64,000 nt of DNA. It comes from JAUZRW01 sp964549915. GTDB lineage: Bacteria; Chloroflexota; Anaerolineae; Aggregatilineales; Phototrophicaceae. The number at the start of each line of letters is the position of its first letter. Positions within the stretch are counted from its first letter, which is position 1. The DNA lies in the NCBI GenBank assembly GCA_964549915.1, contig CAZJWX010000012.1, positions 23,898 through 87,897 of the forward strand, read 5' to 3'. The translations under genes were made by a program, and so were the position numbers. The notes beneath the pieces are model-generated. The model was not told where the DNA came from. It did no database searches and saw only the letters and a program-made list of their open reading frames with translations. Below are positions 42,315 to 50,815 of this stretch, piece by piece.

Positions 42315-42776
42315 TCACGCCTGCCCGTAGAGCCGCCCACCGAACTCGTTGACGAGTTGGTTATCCAGGTCATCGGCGTATTCTGAAATCTGCTTGATGA
42401 TGAAATCTGCCTCGGTGGCATCCAACCCGGCCAGCGGACGCTCGTTGAAGACGTAAACTACATCCAGGTAAATCCCTAGCGAGGCGTTCGTCAGCGAAAG
42501 GTTCAGTTCCAGCAGGCGGCGGTAGAGCGGCAGCAAGCCCCCCGGCGGTACATGCATCAGCGGCGACAGCACCTGCAAGTATTCGCGTCCCTGCTGCTCG
42601 GCGATGTAAATTTCAATCAGGGCGGAACCGCGCTGAAAGCTCCAGCCAAAGCCCTGATCGGTCGCCATGCGCGCTCGTGCAGGATCAATGCCCACCGATG
42701 AGAGAATCTGCTCAACCGTGGCCGCATGGCGCTCTAGCGAACTATTCTTTTGGGGTTGTCGTTGTCTCCAGAACAT
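42315..42776 (-). CDS. YbjN domain protein
   Basis: 153 residues. The pattern GFGWSFQRGSALIEIYIAEQ, LQVLSPLMHVPPGGLLPLYR and LLELNLSLTNASLGIYLDVV matches YbjN/type-III-chaperone-like folds, which bind partner proteins and act in stress responses. AGGAGCGAGGC precedes the ATG at 42776, and it follows the pseudoprotease gene by 9 bp, so the two form an operon. Confidence 0.8.
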   Translation of the reverse strand: MFWRQRQPQKNSSLERHAATVEQILSSVGIDPARARMATDQGFGWSFQRGSALIEIYIAEQQGREYLQVLSPLMHVPPGGLLPLYRRLLELNLSLTNASLGIYLDVVYVFNERPLAGLDATEADFIIKQISEYADDLDNQLVNEFGGRLYGQA

Positions 42777-42785
42777 GCCTCGCTC

Positions 42786-44111
42786 CTATTCTTCGTATCC
42801 ACAGCGCATACAGAATCCCTGGTAATACCCGACCTGGGAACCGCAGTTGGGGCAGGGGTGATGCGCATTTTCGCCATATAAGCCCACCAGGTTCATCTGC
42901 GGGTAACGTGTGATCTCCACCGCGTAGGAGAGCGTGCTGCCGCAGTTTTCGCAGTAGAAGCCGTTGAAGGAGATTGCGCGGCTCATGATGCCACAGGCGA
43001 AGCAATAGAGCGTCTGCCCGACGGCCTGCTGCTTTTCGCTGTAATACTGCTGCACCATATCGTAGACCTTGAGGATGTGCAGCGCATAGGCGAAGCCATT
43101 GGAGCGGCGGGTGTTCTTGGTCAGCAGCCCCACCAGGGCATTGTGCTGGTCGTAGATTGGGTTGCCGCCTGCATCCACCAAGCGGTCGATCATGGTCGGG
43201 AACCAGTGCGGCGCGGTCTGGTGACGGGTCGCGCGCTTGCTGCTGCGCGTGATCTGCCCTTGCTGCCCCGGATGCGTCACAGCGAAGATCTGCATCTGAT
43301 CGGGTACGTTGTTGTACTGCGTCACTGGCAGCAGATTGTTGATCTGCACAGGGGTCTGGATCAAAGCCAGGTCGAGCGCCGGGAAGGAGCGCACCACCTG
43401 CCCCTGAAGCTGTCGTCCATCGCGCAGGTGTACGTTCAGATGTTCCTGTCCGCCGACCACATGGCGGGTGGTCGCCACCAGGCCGTCGCGGGTGACGAAG
43501 ACACCGCTGCCGTGGCCGTTGGGGCCGCCGACGATACCCACCGAGAAGGGCGCGTCGGGGAGCATCAGTGGTTGATCGGCCTGGCTGTTGGGGGCGAGGT
43601 TCGGAGTCGGTTGGGGTGCCATCGGCACGTTGCCGCCGTAATTGCCCGCCAGCGGATTCTGCGTGATGGTCGGGTAGCTGTATCCGTTGTTGTTGGGTGG
43701 GTTGGCGTTCCAGCCCTGGGGCTGCCCCGCATTGCCCTGCGCTTGACCGGGGGCGGGTTGGGTGTTGTTGCCGAGCCAGAAGCTGTTGTCCTGCGTGCCC
43801 GCATTGCCCTGCGCCGGGATGTTGCCCGTATCATTCGGGTTGGGGGCGGTACCGGGAAGCTGCTGCGAGAGCAGGTAGCTTAAGCGCTGGCTGACATCGC
43901 GATTGGTCGGGTCGGCCTCATTGGCTTTGCGGTAGCAGTCGAGCTTGAATTCCATATCGGGCTTGGTCTCTGCCAGCCACATGTAGACTACCGCTCGCAG
44001 TTTGGGGTCGAGCTGCTCGTCGCGCAGGACATAGCGCAGCATTCGCGCACCCTCATCGAGATTACCCGCCTGAATTGCCCTGATGCCCTGTTCGATATTG
44101 CGCGATGCCAT
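42786..44111 (-). CDS. Trypsin-fold protein with TPR-like N-terminus and zinc ribbons; probable pseudoprotease
   Basis: 441 residues. ~1-95 are helical, TPR-like (NIEQGIRAIQAGNLDEGARM). ~95-185 are Asn/Pro/Gly/Gln-rich linker. ~190-350 form a chymotrypsin-like domain with GSGVFVTRDGLVATTRHVVG (His) and FPALDLALIQ (Asp), but the GNSGGP serine position reads DAGGNP, so Ser is replaced by Ala. ~375-441 carry two zinc ribbons (CFACG...CENCG and CPNCG...CMRCG). A scaffolding or binding role is more likely than proteolysis. It is coupled to the YbjN gene. Confidence 0.75.
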   Translation of the reverse strand: MASRNIEQGIRAIQAGNLDEGARMLRYVLRDEQLDPKLRAVVYMWLAETKPDMEFKLDCYRKANEADPTNRDVSQRLSYLLSQQLPGTAPNPNDTGNIPAQGNAGTQDNSFWLGNNTQPAPGQAQGNAGQPQGWNANPPNNNGYSYPTITQNPLAGNYGGNVPMAPQPTPNLAPNSQADQPLMLPDAPFSVGIVGGPNGHGSGVFVTRDGLVATTRHVVGGQEHLNVHLRDGRQLQGQVVRSFPALDLALIQTPVQINNLLPVTQYNNVPDQMQIFAVTHPGQQGQITRSSKRATRHQTAPHWFPTMIDRLVDAGGNPIYDQHNALVGLLTKNTRRSNGFAYALHILKVYDMVQQYYSEKQQAVGQTLYCFACGIMSRAISFNGFYCENCGSTLSYAVEITRYPQMNLVGLYGENAHHPCPNCGSQVGYYQGFCMRCGYEE

Positions 44112-44267
44112 ATTCTGCCGCCCATTCCCCTGATTCGCCTTGTTTGATTATTGTACAGTATTTTGATGATCCGTTGGGGAAATCCGGTACGCTTTTGGCG
44201 CGGCAATCGTCCTGGCGTCATCAAGAGCCAGCGTGCTCTGTCGATGCGCCTTTGCGCGTTGCACGCC

Positions 44268-45284
44268 TCATAACAACCACAAAATCAGCAGCAGTACCAT
44301 AACCTGCGTGCTGGAAATGACCATCCCGAAGAGAAGCGCCCCCAGGCCAGAGCGGTACAGCGTGCGGAATTGGATGCGCAGGCCGATGCCTGCCATCGCC
44401 AGAATCAGCAAGAATTTGCCGGATGTCCGAACTATCTCAATGATTGGTTCGGGCAAGATAGCGAAGCTTGCCAGCAGGCTGAGTGCAAAGAAGCCGATGA
44501 TGAAGCGCGGGATGCGTGCGCCTGGTCTTCTGGTGCCGCCTTCCTTGCGGCGCGTGAGGTTCGCCAGCAGAATGACCATCGGGCCGAGCATCAGCACGCG
44601 ACCCATCTTCACGACCAGGGCGATACTGCCGACTCCGGCACCGACCGAGAAGCCCGCCGCCACCACCTGCCCGACGGCCTGCAACGATCCGCCGATCAGC
44701 AAGCCGCTGTCCGCTTCGGCCAATTGCAGGAACCCCGCCAGTGCCGGGATGAAGAATATCCCCAACGTGCCCAATAAGTTGACCACGCTGATGGAGATGC
44801 CCGTGTCTTCTTCGTTGGCGTCGATGGCGAGCCGTGTCGCTGCCACTGCTGACGAGCCGCAGATGCCATTCCCCGCGCCCATCAGCAGCGAAAACTCGCG
44901 CGAATAGCCCAACATGCGCCCCAGTTGCAGGCTCACCAGCAGCGATGTCGTGATCGTCGCCAGGATGATGAGGACTGCCAATCCACCCAGTTCAATCAGC
45001 GTGGCGAGCTGCAATTCTACGCCGAGCAAGGCAATGGCTGCCGGGAGAAAGCGCTTCTCGGAGACTTTGGTTCCGGCGCTATAACGATCCATGCTCGGCA
45101 GCAGGTTTCCGACGATCACGCCGAGCAAAATGGCGATTGTCACGCCGCCGAGGGCGGGTAGCACATCCGCCAGCAGCCAGCTTGCCACACCGATGATTAG
45201 AATCAGCACGAGGCCGGGCAGGGTGCGCTGCAACCCATCCGGCAGGAACGCGGCTCTTTTTCGTGTGGAAGGGGGCGAGTGCAT
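44268..45284 (-). CDS. YeiH/UPF0324-type putative sulfate exporter
   Basis: 338 residues with about ten helices. LLGVIVGNLLPSM, FLPAAIALLGVELQLATLIE, GAGNGICGSSAVAATRLAI and ISVVNLLGTLGIFFIPAL are the family signature (Cons_hypoth698). The family is annotated as putative sulfate/sulfonate-linked anion exporter. AAGGAAG lies 7 nt before the ATG at 45284. It is the last gene of the minus-strand run that begins with the flavin reductase at 49497, which fits export of sulfite or sulfate released by the monooxygenase. Confidence 0.85.
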   Translation of the reverse strand: MHSPPSTRKRAAFLPDGLQRTLPGLVLILIIGVASWLLADVLPALGGVTIAILLGVIVGNLLPSMDRYSAGTKVSEKRFLPAAIALLGVELQLATLIELGGLAVLIILATITTSLLVSLQLGRMLGYSREFSLLMGAGNGICGSSAVAATRLAIDANEEDTGISISVVNLLGTLGIFFIPALAGFLQLAEADSGLLIGGSLQAVGQVVAAGFSVGAGVGSIALVVKMGRVLMLGPMVILLANLTRRKEGGTRRPGARIPRFIIGFFALSLLASFAILPEPIIEIVRTSGKFLLILAMAGIGLRIQFRTLYRSGLGALLFGMVISSTQVMVLLLILWLL

Positions 45285-45401
45285 GGGCAGCTTCCTTGAA
45301 TAGGCGAGGTAGGTGCGACAGACGCCTGGTATGAGTACCGGGTGGTTGTGCCCGGCACTCATCAGGGTAGGCCAATCGCGTTACGGTTTCCTTGCAGCGG
45401 G

Positions 45402-46616
45402 TCAGATGTTGACGCCCTCGCTGGCGAGGTATTCATCCACATTGATGACGCACTTCTGCTGGATCGACTCCTGGCCTGCCAGCGCCACGATGACCGACCA
45501 CAGCCCTTGCTGCGCGGTGGCGGTGTTGGTGGGCTTGCCTTCGATGTTGTCGATCAATTTGACGTGTTCGGTGTAGGTCGCGCCACCGTGACCGCTCTTC
45601 TCGATCCAGGTGGGGTAGCCGGGCTGCGTCGTGCGCGAGGTGCGATCTTCCCCGCAGTAGACTTCGACATTGCTCTTCAATTCCATGTCGGAGAGATAAT
45701 CCTGCTGTTCCCATGCGCGCAGGCGTCCGGCATCACCGCAGACGATCAACTCTTCGTAGAACATCGGCGCGAACATCACCAGATTCAGCGCGGCGCGCAC
45801 GCCGTTCTCGTATTCGATCACGACGAAGGCGTTATCCAGGATGTCGGATTTTGCACCGTTGTACTCGAAATCGCGGAAGTTCACCGCCATGCCGCCCGAT
45901 GCATAGACCGTGACCGGGCGTGATTGCGCGAAGAGGTTCAACAGGTCGAAGTAGTGGCAGCATTTCTCCACCAGCGTATCGCCAGAGTATTTGGCGAACT
46001 TGTTCCACTGATCCACTTTGTCCAGGAAGGGGATGCGATGTTCGACCATGCTCACGGTCATCACGTTGCCAATGGCATCTCGCTTGAAGACTTCGTAGAT
46101 CGACTCTACGGCGATGGCCTTGTAGCGATATTGCAGCCCAAGCTGGAACACGGCCTCGTAATTCTCGGCGATGCGCGTGATCTCGACAGCATCGTGCAGG
46201 GTGGTGGCGATAGGCTTCTCCAGCAAGATGTGCTTGCCGGATTCGGCTGCCACGCGCACGACATCCAGGTGGGTGTAATTCGGCGTGGAAATGATCAGCG
46301 CATCCACTTCGGGGTCGTTGCAGGCGGCTTCCAGGGTGTCATAGACGACCAGTTCTTCGTGGGGCTGGTAGCGTGCATGTACCAGCTTGGCGGCTTCCAC
46401 GCTGCGCGGGTTGGGGTCGTAGATGCCCTTCACAGTCCCGCGGCCTTCCAGGTGGGTTACGGCGATATGTTCCTGACCGATCATCCCGGCACCGATGACG
46501 TTGATCTTGTAGTGCGGTGAGTCAATGCGGGTGATGTAGCGATCCGTGTCGGGCAGATAGCCGAAGCGCGGATCAAGGGCCAGTGCTTTGCTACGGTGTT
46601 CTCGGTAGGTGGTCAT
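45402..46616 (-). CDS. Gfo/Idh/MocA family oxidoreductase
   Basis: 404 residues. The Rossmann motif GAGMIGQEHI (~43) is followed by the family catalytic lysine motif LLEKPIA (~130) and a C-terminal alpha/beta domain with YEELIVCGDAGRLRAW. These enzymes oxidise or reduce sugars and inositols with NAD(P). The ~35-residue N-terminal extension is longer than usual. It lies between the aldo/keto reductase and the YeiH exporter, so the substrate is probably a sugar of the same pathway, possibly the product of desulfonation. Confidence 0.88.
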   Translation of the reverse strand: MTTYREHRSKALALDPRFGYLPDTDRYITRIDSPHYKINVIGAGMIGQEHIAVTHLEGRGTVKGIYDPNPRSVEAAKLVHARYQPHEELVVYDTLEAACNDPEVDALIISTPNYTHLDVVRVAAESGKHILLEKPIATTLHDAVEITRIAENYEAVFQLGLQYRYKAIAVESIYEVFKRDAIGNVMTVSMVEHRIPFLDKVDQWNKFAKYSGDTLVEKCCHYFDLLNLFAQSRPVTVYASGGMAVNFRDFEYNGAKSDILDNAFVVIEYENGVRAALNLVMFAPMFYEELIVCGDAGRLRAWEQQDYLSDMELKSNVEVYCGEDRTSRTTQPGYPTWIEKSGHGGATYTEHVKLIDNIEGKPTNTATAQQGLWSVIVALAGQESIQQKCVINVDEYLASEGVNI

Positions 46617-46677
46617 AAGTTCCTGTACTCGGTGCGAACAAATTTACGGATCTTCTGTGCAATTCGGCTGTTCAGTT

Positions 46678-47652
46678 TCAGGGTACCCCTGCGCCGTTGG
46701 CAGCCGCCAGCAGTCGATACCACTGCATGCGGCTCAGTTCCACGTTGTCAGCCTGGGCACTTTCGCCGATGCGCTCCGGCGTCAAGGTGCCGATGATCGG
46801 CAGGATCTTCGCCGGGTGGCGCAGCAGCCACGCCAGGGCAATCGCCGCCACCGTTGTGTTGTGCTGCTCAGCCAGTTCGGCGATCAGACGTGCCGCGTCG
46901 TGCACGTTCTGCGGGTCGTCGTCCCCGGGTTTGAAGAGCTTGCCCCCCGCAACAGGTGACCACGCCTGAATCTGTATATCGTGCAGGCGGCAGTAATCCA
47001 GCGTGCCGTGCACGGCGGTGTAGTCAGCGCTGGACGTATTGGCGACGATGCCATCATTGATCAGGTGGTTGTGCAGCAGATTCACCTCAACCTGATTGGC
47101 GACGATGGGTTGCTCCACATAGCGCTTCAACAGCTCGATCTGGCGGGCGGTGTGGTTGCTGACGCCGAAATAGCGCACTTTGCCGCTGCGTTGCAATTCG
47201 TCGAAGGCGCGGGCGACCTCCTCCGGCTCCACCAGCGGATCCGGACGGTGCAGCAGCAACAGATCGAAGTGATCCGTATTGACCCGCTGCAGGCTGCGCT
47301 CGACGGTGTGCATGATGTGCGCGTAGCTGAAGTCGTAACGGGCGATGTCGCCAGGGTTGGGATCGTCGGGCAGGCGGATGCCGACTTTCTGCTGCAAGAC
47401 GAGCCTGTCGCGCAGGCCGGGATTCTGCTGGAGGACGTAGCCCACCGCTTCGTCGGATTTGCCGCGCGTGTAGATGTCAGCGAGGTCAATCATGGTGATT
47501 CCCGCCTCCACCGCCGCATGGATCAGCCGTGAGGCACGGTCTTTCAGGTCTTGCGAGAGCGGTGTGCTGTCCCACGAGCCGCCCAGGTGCCACGTCCCAT
47601 AGGCCAACCGCGAGACTTCGATATCTGTCTGGGGAATGGTGTAGGTCTTCAA
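46678..47652 (-). CDS. Aldo/keto reductase (YdhF/SmoB-like)
   Basis: 324 residues, (beta/alpha)8 barrel. YGTWHLGGSW, the active-site region MIDLADIYTRGKSDEAVG (Asp, Tyr), LVLQQKVG (Lys) and LLLLHRPDPL (His) give the catalytic tetrad; C-terminal PIIGTLTPERI binds NADP(H). The best start is a TTG at 47652 because AAGGAGG lies ~10 nt upstream; the longer frame begins inside that site. In sulfo-SMO clusters an aldo/keto reductase turns 6-oxo-glucose into glucose, which is the inferred role here. Confidence 0.85.
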   Translation of the reverse strand: MKTYTIPQTDIEVSRLAYGTWHLGGSWDSTPLSQDLKDRASRLIHAAVEAGITMIDLADIYTRGKSDEAVGYVLQQNPGLRDRLVLQQKVGIRLPDDPNPGDIARYDFSYAHIMHTVERSLQRVNTDHFDLLLLHRPDPLVEPEEVARAFDELQRSGKVRYFGVSNHTARQIELLKRYVEQPIVANQVEVNLLHNHLINDGIVANTSSADYTAVHGTLDYCRLHDIQIQAWSPVAGGKLFKPGDDDPQNVHDAARLIAELAEQHNTTVAAIALAWLLRHPAKILPIIGTLTPERIGESAQADNVELSRMQWYRLLAAANGAGVP

Positions 47653-47731
47653 GTTAACTCGCCCTCCTTGAAACAATCAAACGGTTCTCGCTCGTTCGTG
47701 ATTGTGCCGCCGAACCCGGTCGCACAATAGC

Positions 47732-47752
47732 GGGCGCGTTTCTGACGCGCCC
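47732..47752 (-). terminator. Hairpin between monooxygenase and aldo/keto reductase genes
   Basis: Perfect arms GGGCGCGT / ACGCGCCC around TTCTG, 28 bp past the monooxygenase stop. It may partly terminate or set different RNA levels for the genes before and after it. Confidence 0.5.
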
Positions 47753-47780
47753 TCACGAGACATTGCGGTTGAAAACTGGA

Positions 47781-48935
47781 TCACCACCTGCGTTCGCCAA
47801 CCGCGAGCGGGGTGTTGGGTGCTTCCGCCGGGATGCGACCCTGTGCTTGCGGCATGGAGACCGTTTCCAGATGCGGAAGCACCAATTCGGCGAAGTTCTT
47901 GCACTCGTCCAGGTGCGGGTAGCCGGAGAAGATGAAGGCGCGAATGCCCATATCCATGTACTGCTGAATCTTGTCCAGAATTTGCTGTGGGCTGCCGACC
48001 AGTGCCGCACCACAGCCGGAACGCGCCCGACCGACCCCCGTCCATAAATTGTCTTCGACGAAACCTTCTTCGTCGGATGCTTCGCGTGCCTGGGCTTGCA
48101 GCGCCACGCCCAGGGACTTGGCATCCTGTGCGCGACCGCGAATCTCCGCGCCTTTGTCGTCATCCAGCCTGGAGACCAGGCGGCGGGCGGCGTCGCGGGC
48201 TTCTTCTTCCGTCTCACGGACGATCATATGTACGCGCAGCCCATAGTCGATCACGCGCCCGTAGTCGGCGGCGCGCTGCGTCAGGTCTTCCATGTGACCG
48301 CGCAAATGATCCATCGTATCCGGCCACATCAGGTAAACGTCGCAGTGCTCGGCGCAGAGGTCTTTGCCGTGCGGGGAATAGCCGCCGAAGTAGAGCAACG
48401 GGCCACCGTTCTGCTGGTATGGCCTCACGGGATCGGTCGTGTCCAGCTTGATGTTGTAGAACTGGCCTTCGTAATCGATGTGATCTTGCGTCCAGGCTTG
48501 TTTGAGGATTTCGACCACTTCGCGCGAGCGCTGGTAGCGGTTGGGCGAATCCAGTTCTTCGCCGGGCATATTCGACGAGATGATGTTGACCGTCAAGCGA
48601 CCTTCCAGGATGTGATCCAGGGTAGCAATGGTGCGTGCCAGCATCGGCGGCCACATTTCGCCGCAGCGCACTGCCGTCAGCAGATTGATGTTCTGCGTCT
48701 GCGGGGCAACCGCTGAGGCGAAGGTCAGCGTATCCTGCCCGACCTGATACGACGAGGGGCAGAGGATATTGCGATACCCGAGTTTGTCGGCAGTCAGCAG
48801 GATTTCGGACGTGTGCGCGAAGTCACTGCGCAGCGCCGGGTCGGGCACGCCCAGAAACTCGTAATCATCGCTGCACAGCGGGGCAAACCAGGCGACTTCA
48901 GCGCCAGTCAGATGTGGGGAACGTACTTCGATCAT
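47781..48935 (-). CDS. FMNH2-dependent sulfonate monooxygenase (SsuD/SmoC-like)
   Basis: 384 residues, LLM-class TIM barrel. Family marks are VNIISSNMPGEEL, YFGGYSPHGKDLCAEHCDVY and GLRVHMIVRETEEEA. The sulfonate-site residues known in E. coli SsuD (W196, R226, H228, R297, Y331, H333) have counterparts W204, R234, H236, R305, Y339 and H341, all at a constant +8 offset; SsuD His11 has no match. The enzyme splits a C-S bond with O2 and reduced flavin, giving an aldehyde and sulfite. It lies directly downstream of its flavin-reductase partner. The sulfosugar substrate is inferred from neighbours. Confidence 0.9.
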   Translation of the reverse strand: MIEVRSPHLTGAEVAWFAPLCSDDYEFLGVPDPALRSDFAHTSEILLTADKLGYRNILCPSSYQVGQDTLTFASAVAPQTQNINLLTAVRCGEMWPPMLARTIATLDHILEGRLTVNIISSNMPGEELDSPNRYQRSREVVEILKQAWTQDHIDYEGQFYNIKLDTTDPVRPYQQNGGPLLYFGGYSPHGKDLCAEHCDVYLMWPDTMDHLRGHMEDLTQRAADYGRVIDYGLRVHMIVRETEEEARDAARRLVSRLDDDKGAEIRGRAQDAKSLGVALQAQAREASDEEGFVEDNLWTGVGRARSGCGAALVGSPQQILDKIQQYMDMGIRAFIFSGYPHLDECKNFAELVLPHLETVSMPQAQGRIPAEAPNTPLAVGERRW

Positions 48936-49014
48936 GTTTCACTCTCCGTGTAGATAAGAATAATTTCGATTGGGGGGCGACTCATGAATCGTCCCTGCGG
49001 TGTATGCTGACTGG

Positions 49015-49497
49015 CTATTCCGCAATGCTGCGGTAGCTGCGATTCCAGTAGACCAGTGGCTTCTGTTCGGGTTCGGCCACATGGCAGGCCTGCACTTCGC
49101 CGATGTAAATCGTGTGTGTCCCCGCTGTGTGGCGGCTGTAGATGGTGCAATCCAACCAGGCCAGGGCATCCTGCAAGACCGGCGCTCCGGTGACAGCCGT
49201 CGTCCAGTTCCCCGCTGCGAAGCGATCTTCCTTGACCCAGGCGAAACGGTTGGAGAGTTCTTCCTGGTCTTCCCGCAGGATGTTCACAGCGAAGACGGCG
49301 TTGCTCTGTTCGAGGATTGCATGGCCGCGTCCGCGATGGTCGATGACGACGGAGATCAGCGGTGGTGTGGGCGATATGGAGACGAAGGCTGAAGCGGTCA
49401 TGCCGTGCACGTCGTTGCCAGCCTTGGCGGTCACGATGGTGACGCCCGCCGGAAAATGGCGCATGGCGTTGCGGAAGTCATCCTGATTAATGGGCAT
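49015..49497 (-). CDS. Flavin reductase (HpaC/SmoA-like)
   Basis: 160 residues. FRNAMRHFPAGVTIVTAKAG, GMTASAFVSISPTPPLISVV and the C-terminal YIGEVQACHV..PLVYWNRSYR are the flavin-reductase-like domain signature. It supplies FMNH2 to the two-component monooxygenase that follows 79 bp downstream. The ATG at 49497 has GGAGG seven bases upstream and is preferred over the long frame start. It is first in the minus-strand operon, divergent from the LacI gene. Confidence 0.9.
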   Translation of the reverse strand: MPINQDDFRNAMRHFPAGVTIVTAKAGNDVHGMTASAFVSISPTPPLISVVIDHRGRGHAILEQSNAVFAVNILREDQEELSNRFAWVKEDRFAAGNWTTAVTGAPVLQDALAWLDCTIYSRHTAGTHTIYIGEVQACHVAEPEQKPLVYWNRSYRSIAE

Positions 49498-49560
49498 CGA
49501 CTGCCTCCAGGGATAAATGGGTATTAATTCAGAGTTTAAGTACCTGGCTTGCGAGCACGG

Positions 49561-49572
49561 TGCGATGTCGCA
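49561..49572. promoter_or_regulatory. Candidate operator in the divergent lacI/flavin-reductase region
   Basis: The 12-bp palindrome TGCGATGTCGCA (arms TGCGA / TCGCA) lies in the 199-bp gap between the two start codons. LacI-family proteins bind such dyads; binding by the neighbouring LacI is inferred. A second tract rich in TCGTTCG (49605-49624) also stands out and recurs as TCGTTCGTG near 47690. Confidence 0.35.
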
Positions 49573-49696
49573 ACGTGAACGGACGACCGAGGACACCGAT
49601 CAGTGTTCGTTCGTGCGTTCGTTCGATTTCTTGACCATTTAACCGCAACTTGCTATATTTGTCTAGTCATTGGTTTGTAAGGTTGCGTGTAATCGC

Positions 49697-50725
49697 ATGC
49701 CCACCGTCCGCGAAATTGCAGAAGCCGCTGGAGTCTCCAAGAGTACTGTCTCCCTCGTGCTGAATGACAAGCCCGGCGTCTCCGAACATATGCGCCAGGT
49801 CGTTTTGAGCACCCTGCATACATTGGAAGAACGCGAAGCCCTGGGCAGCGCCAGCGTTGCCGAAGAAGCCAGCGGACAGCGGCGTATCGGGTCGCATGTG
49901 CTTTCAATTGTGGTGCTGCATCCGCCGACTTTTCATTCCAGCGAAGTCTTCTCTGAGGTGTTACAGGGCATTCAGGCCGGGGCGGAGCGCTATAACCTGC
50001 AACTGCGGCTGGCGGTCAATGACCGCAACCCCTCGGACAATCATATCGCTTACCTCTACTTCACCGATCCGAACCTTCGTCCTGATGGTGTGCTGGTCTT
50101 CGGCGCACAACAGCAAGAACCGCTGCTCGAACTGATTGACCAGCAGCGGATTCCTTGCGTTGTATTGGGGCGCGAGGCCAAGAAATACGCCATTTCTGGC
50201 CTGGAACGCAACGAAGGGCACTATGCACATGTGGCTACGAGCTACCTGCTGGCGCTGGGGCATCGCGCCATTGGCTTCGTCGGTGGGCTGGAGCAGTACG
50301 ACTTCGTACATAACCGGTTGGCGGGCTATCGCTGTGCGCTACACGAAGCCGGAATCGCGCCGGAGCCGCAGTGGGTGCAGTTGGGCGATGGCGCGGCTGC
50401 GGTGGAAGCCGTGTTGGCGACCGAACCCCAACCGACGGCCCTGCTCTTCGTCAACGACACCTATGCCGCACAGGGCTTGCCCGTCATCGAAGCACGCGGC
50501 CTGCGCATTCCCGACGATTTATCCGTGATTTCTTTCGACGATACCCGTTTCGCCCGCGAATATGACCCACCGCTGACCTCCGTCTCCTATCATCGCTACG
50601 AAGAGGGGCAATGGGCAGTGAAGATGCTCGTCGATCAGATCACGATGCCTTACATCGAGAAGATGCAGATGGTTTTTCAGGCACAGTTCATCGAGCGCGA
50701 ATCGTGTGCGCCGCCGCCTGGCTGA
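49697..50725 (+). CDS. LacI-family transcriptional regulator
   Basis: 342 residues. The N-terminal HTH PTVREIAEAAGVSKSTVSLV and NDKPGVSEHMRQVVLSTL are typical; residues ~60-330 form the sugar-binding type periplasmic-binding fold (PDGVLVFGAQQQ, ALGHRAIGFVGG, ISFDDTRFAREYDPPLTSVS). The usual hinge motif (LGYxPN) is replaced by LEEREALGSAS, which is unusual. It sits between the monooxygenase operon and the ABC transporter genes and probably represses both until a sugar-like inducer is present. Confidence 0.92.
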   Translation: MPTVREIAEAAGVSKSTVSLVLNDKPGVSEHMRQVVLSTLHTLEEREALGSASVAEEASGQRRIGSHVLSIVVLHPPTFHSSEVFSEVLQGIQAGAERYNLQLRLAVNDRNPSDNHIAYLYFTDPNLRPDGVLVFGAQQQEPLLELIDQQRIPCVVLGREAKKYAISGLERNEGHYAHVATSYLLALGHRAIGFVGGLEQYDFVHNRLAGYRCALHEAGIAPEPQWVQLGDGAAAVEAVLATEPQPTALLFVNDTYAAQGLPVIEARGLRIPDDLSVISFDDTRFAREYDPPLTSVSYHRYEEGQWAVKMLVDQITMPYIEKMQMVFQAQFIERESCAPPPG

Positions 50726-50815
50726 CCTTGTGAACAATGCCCAAAATAAGGGTGGGCTTTTCGGTACCATGCGCTCACGATTTGGGCTTCACGACTTGAC
50801 AACCTCTGGGGGCAT

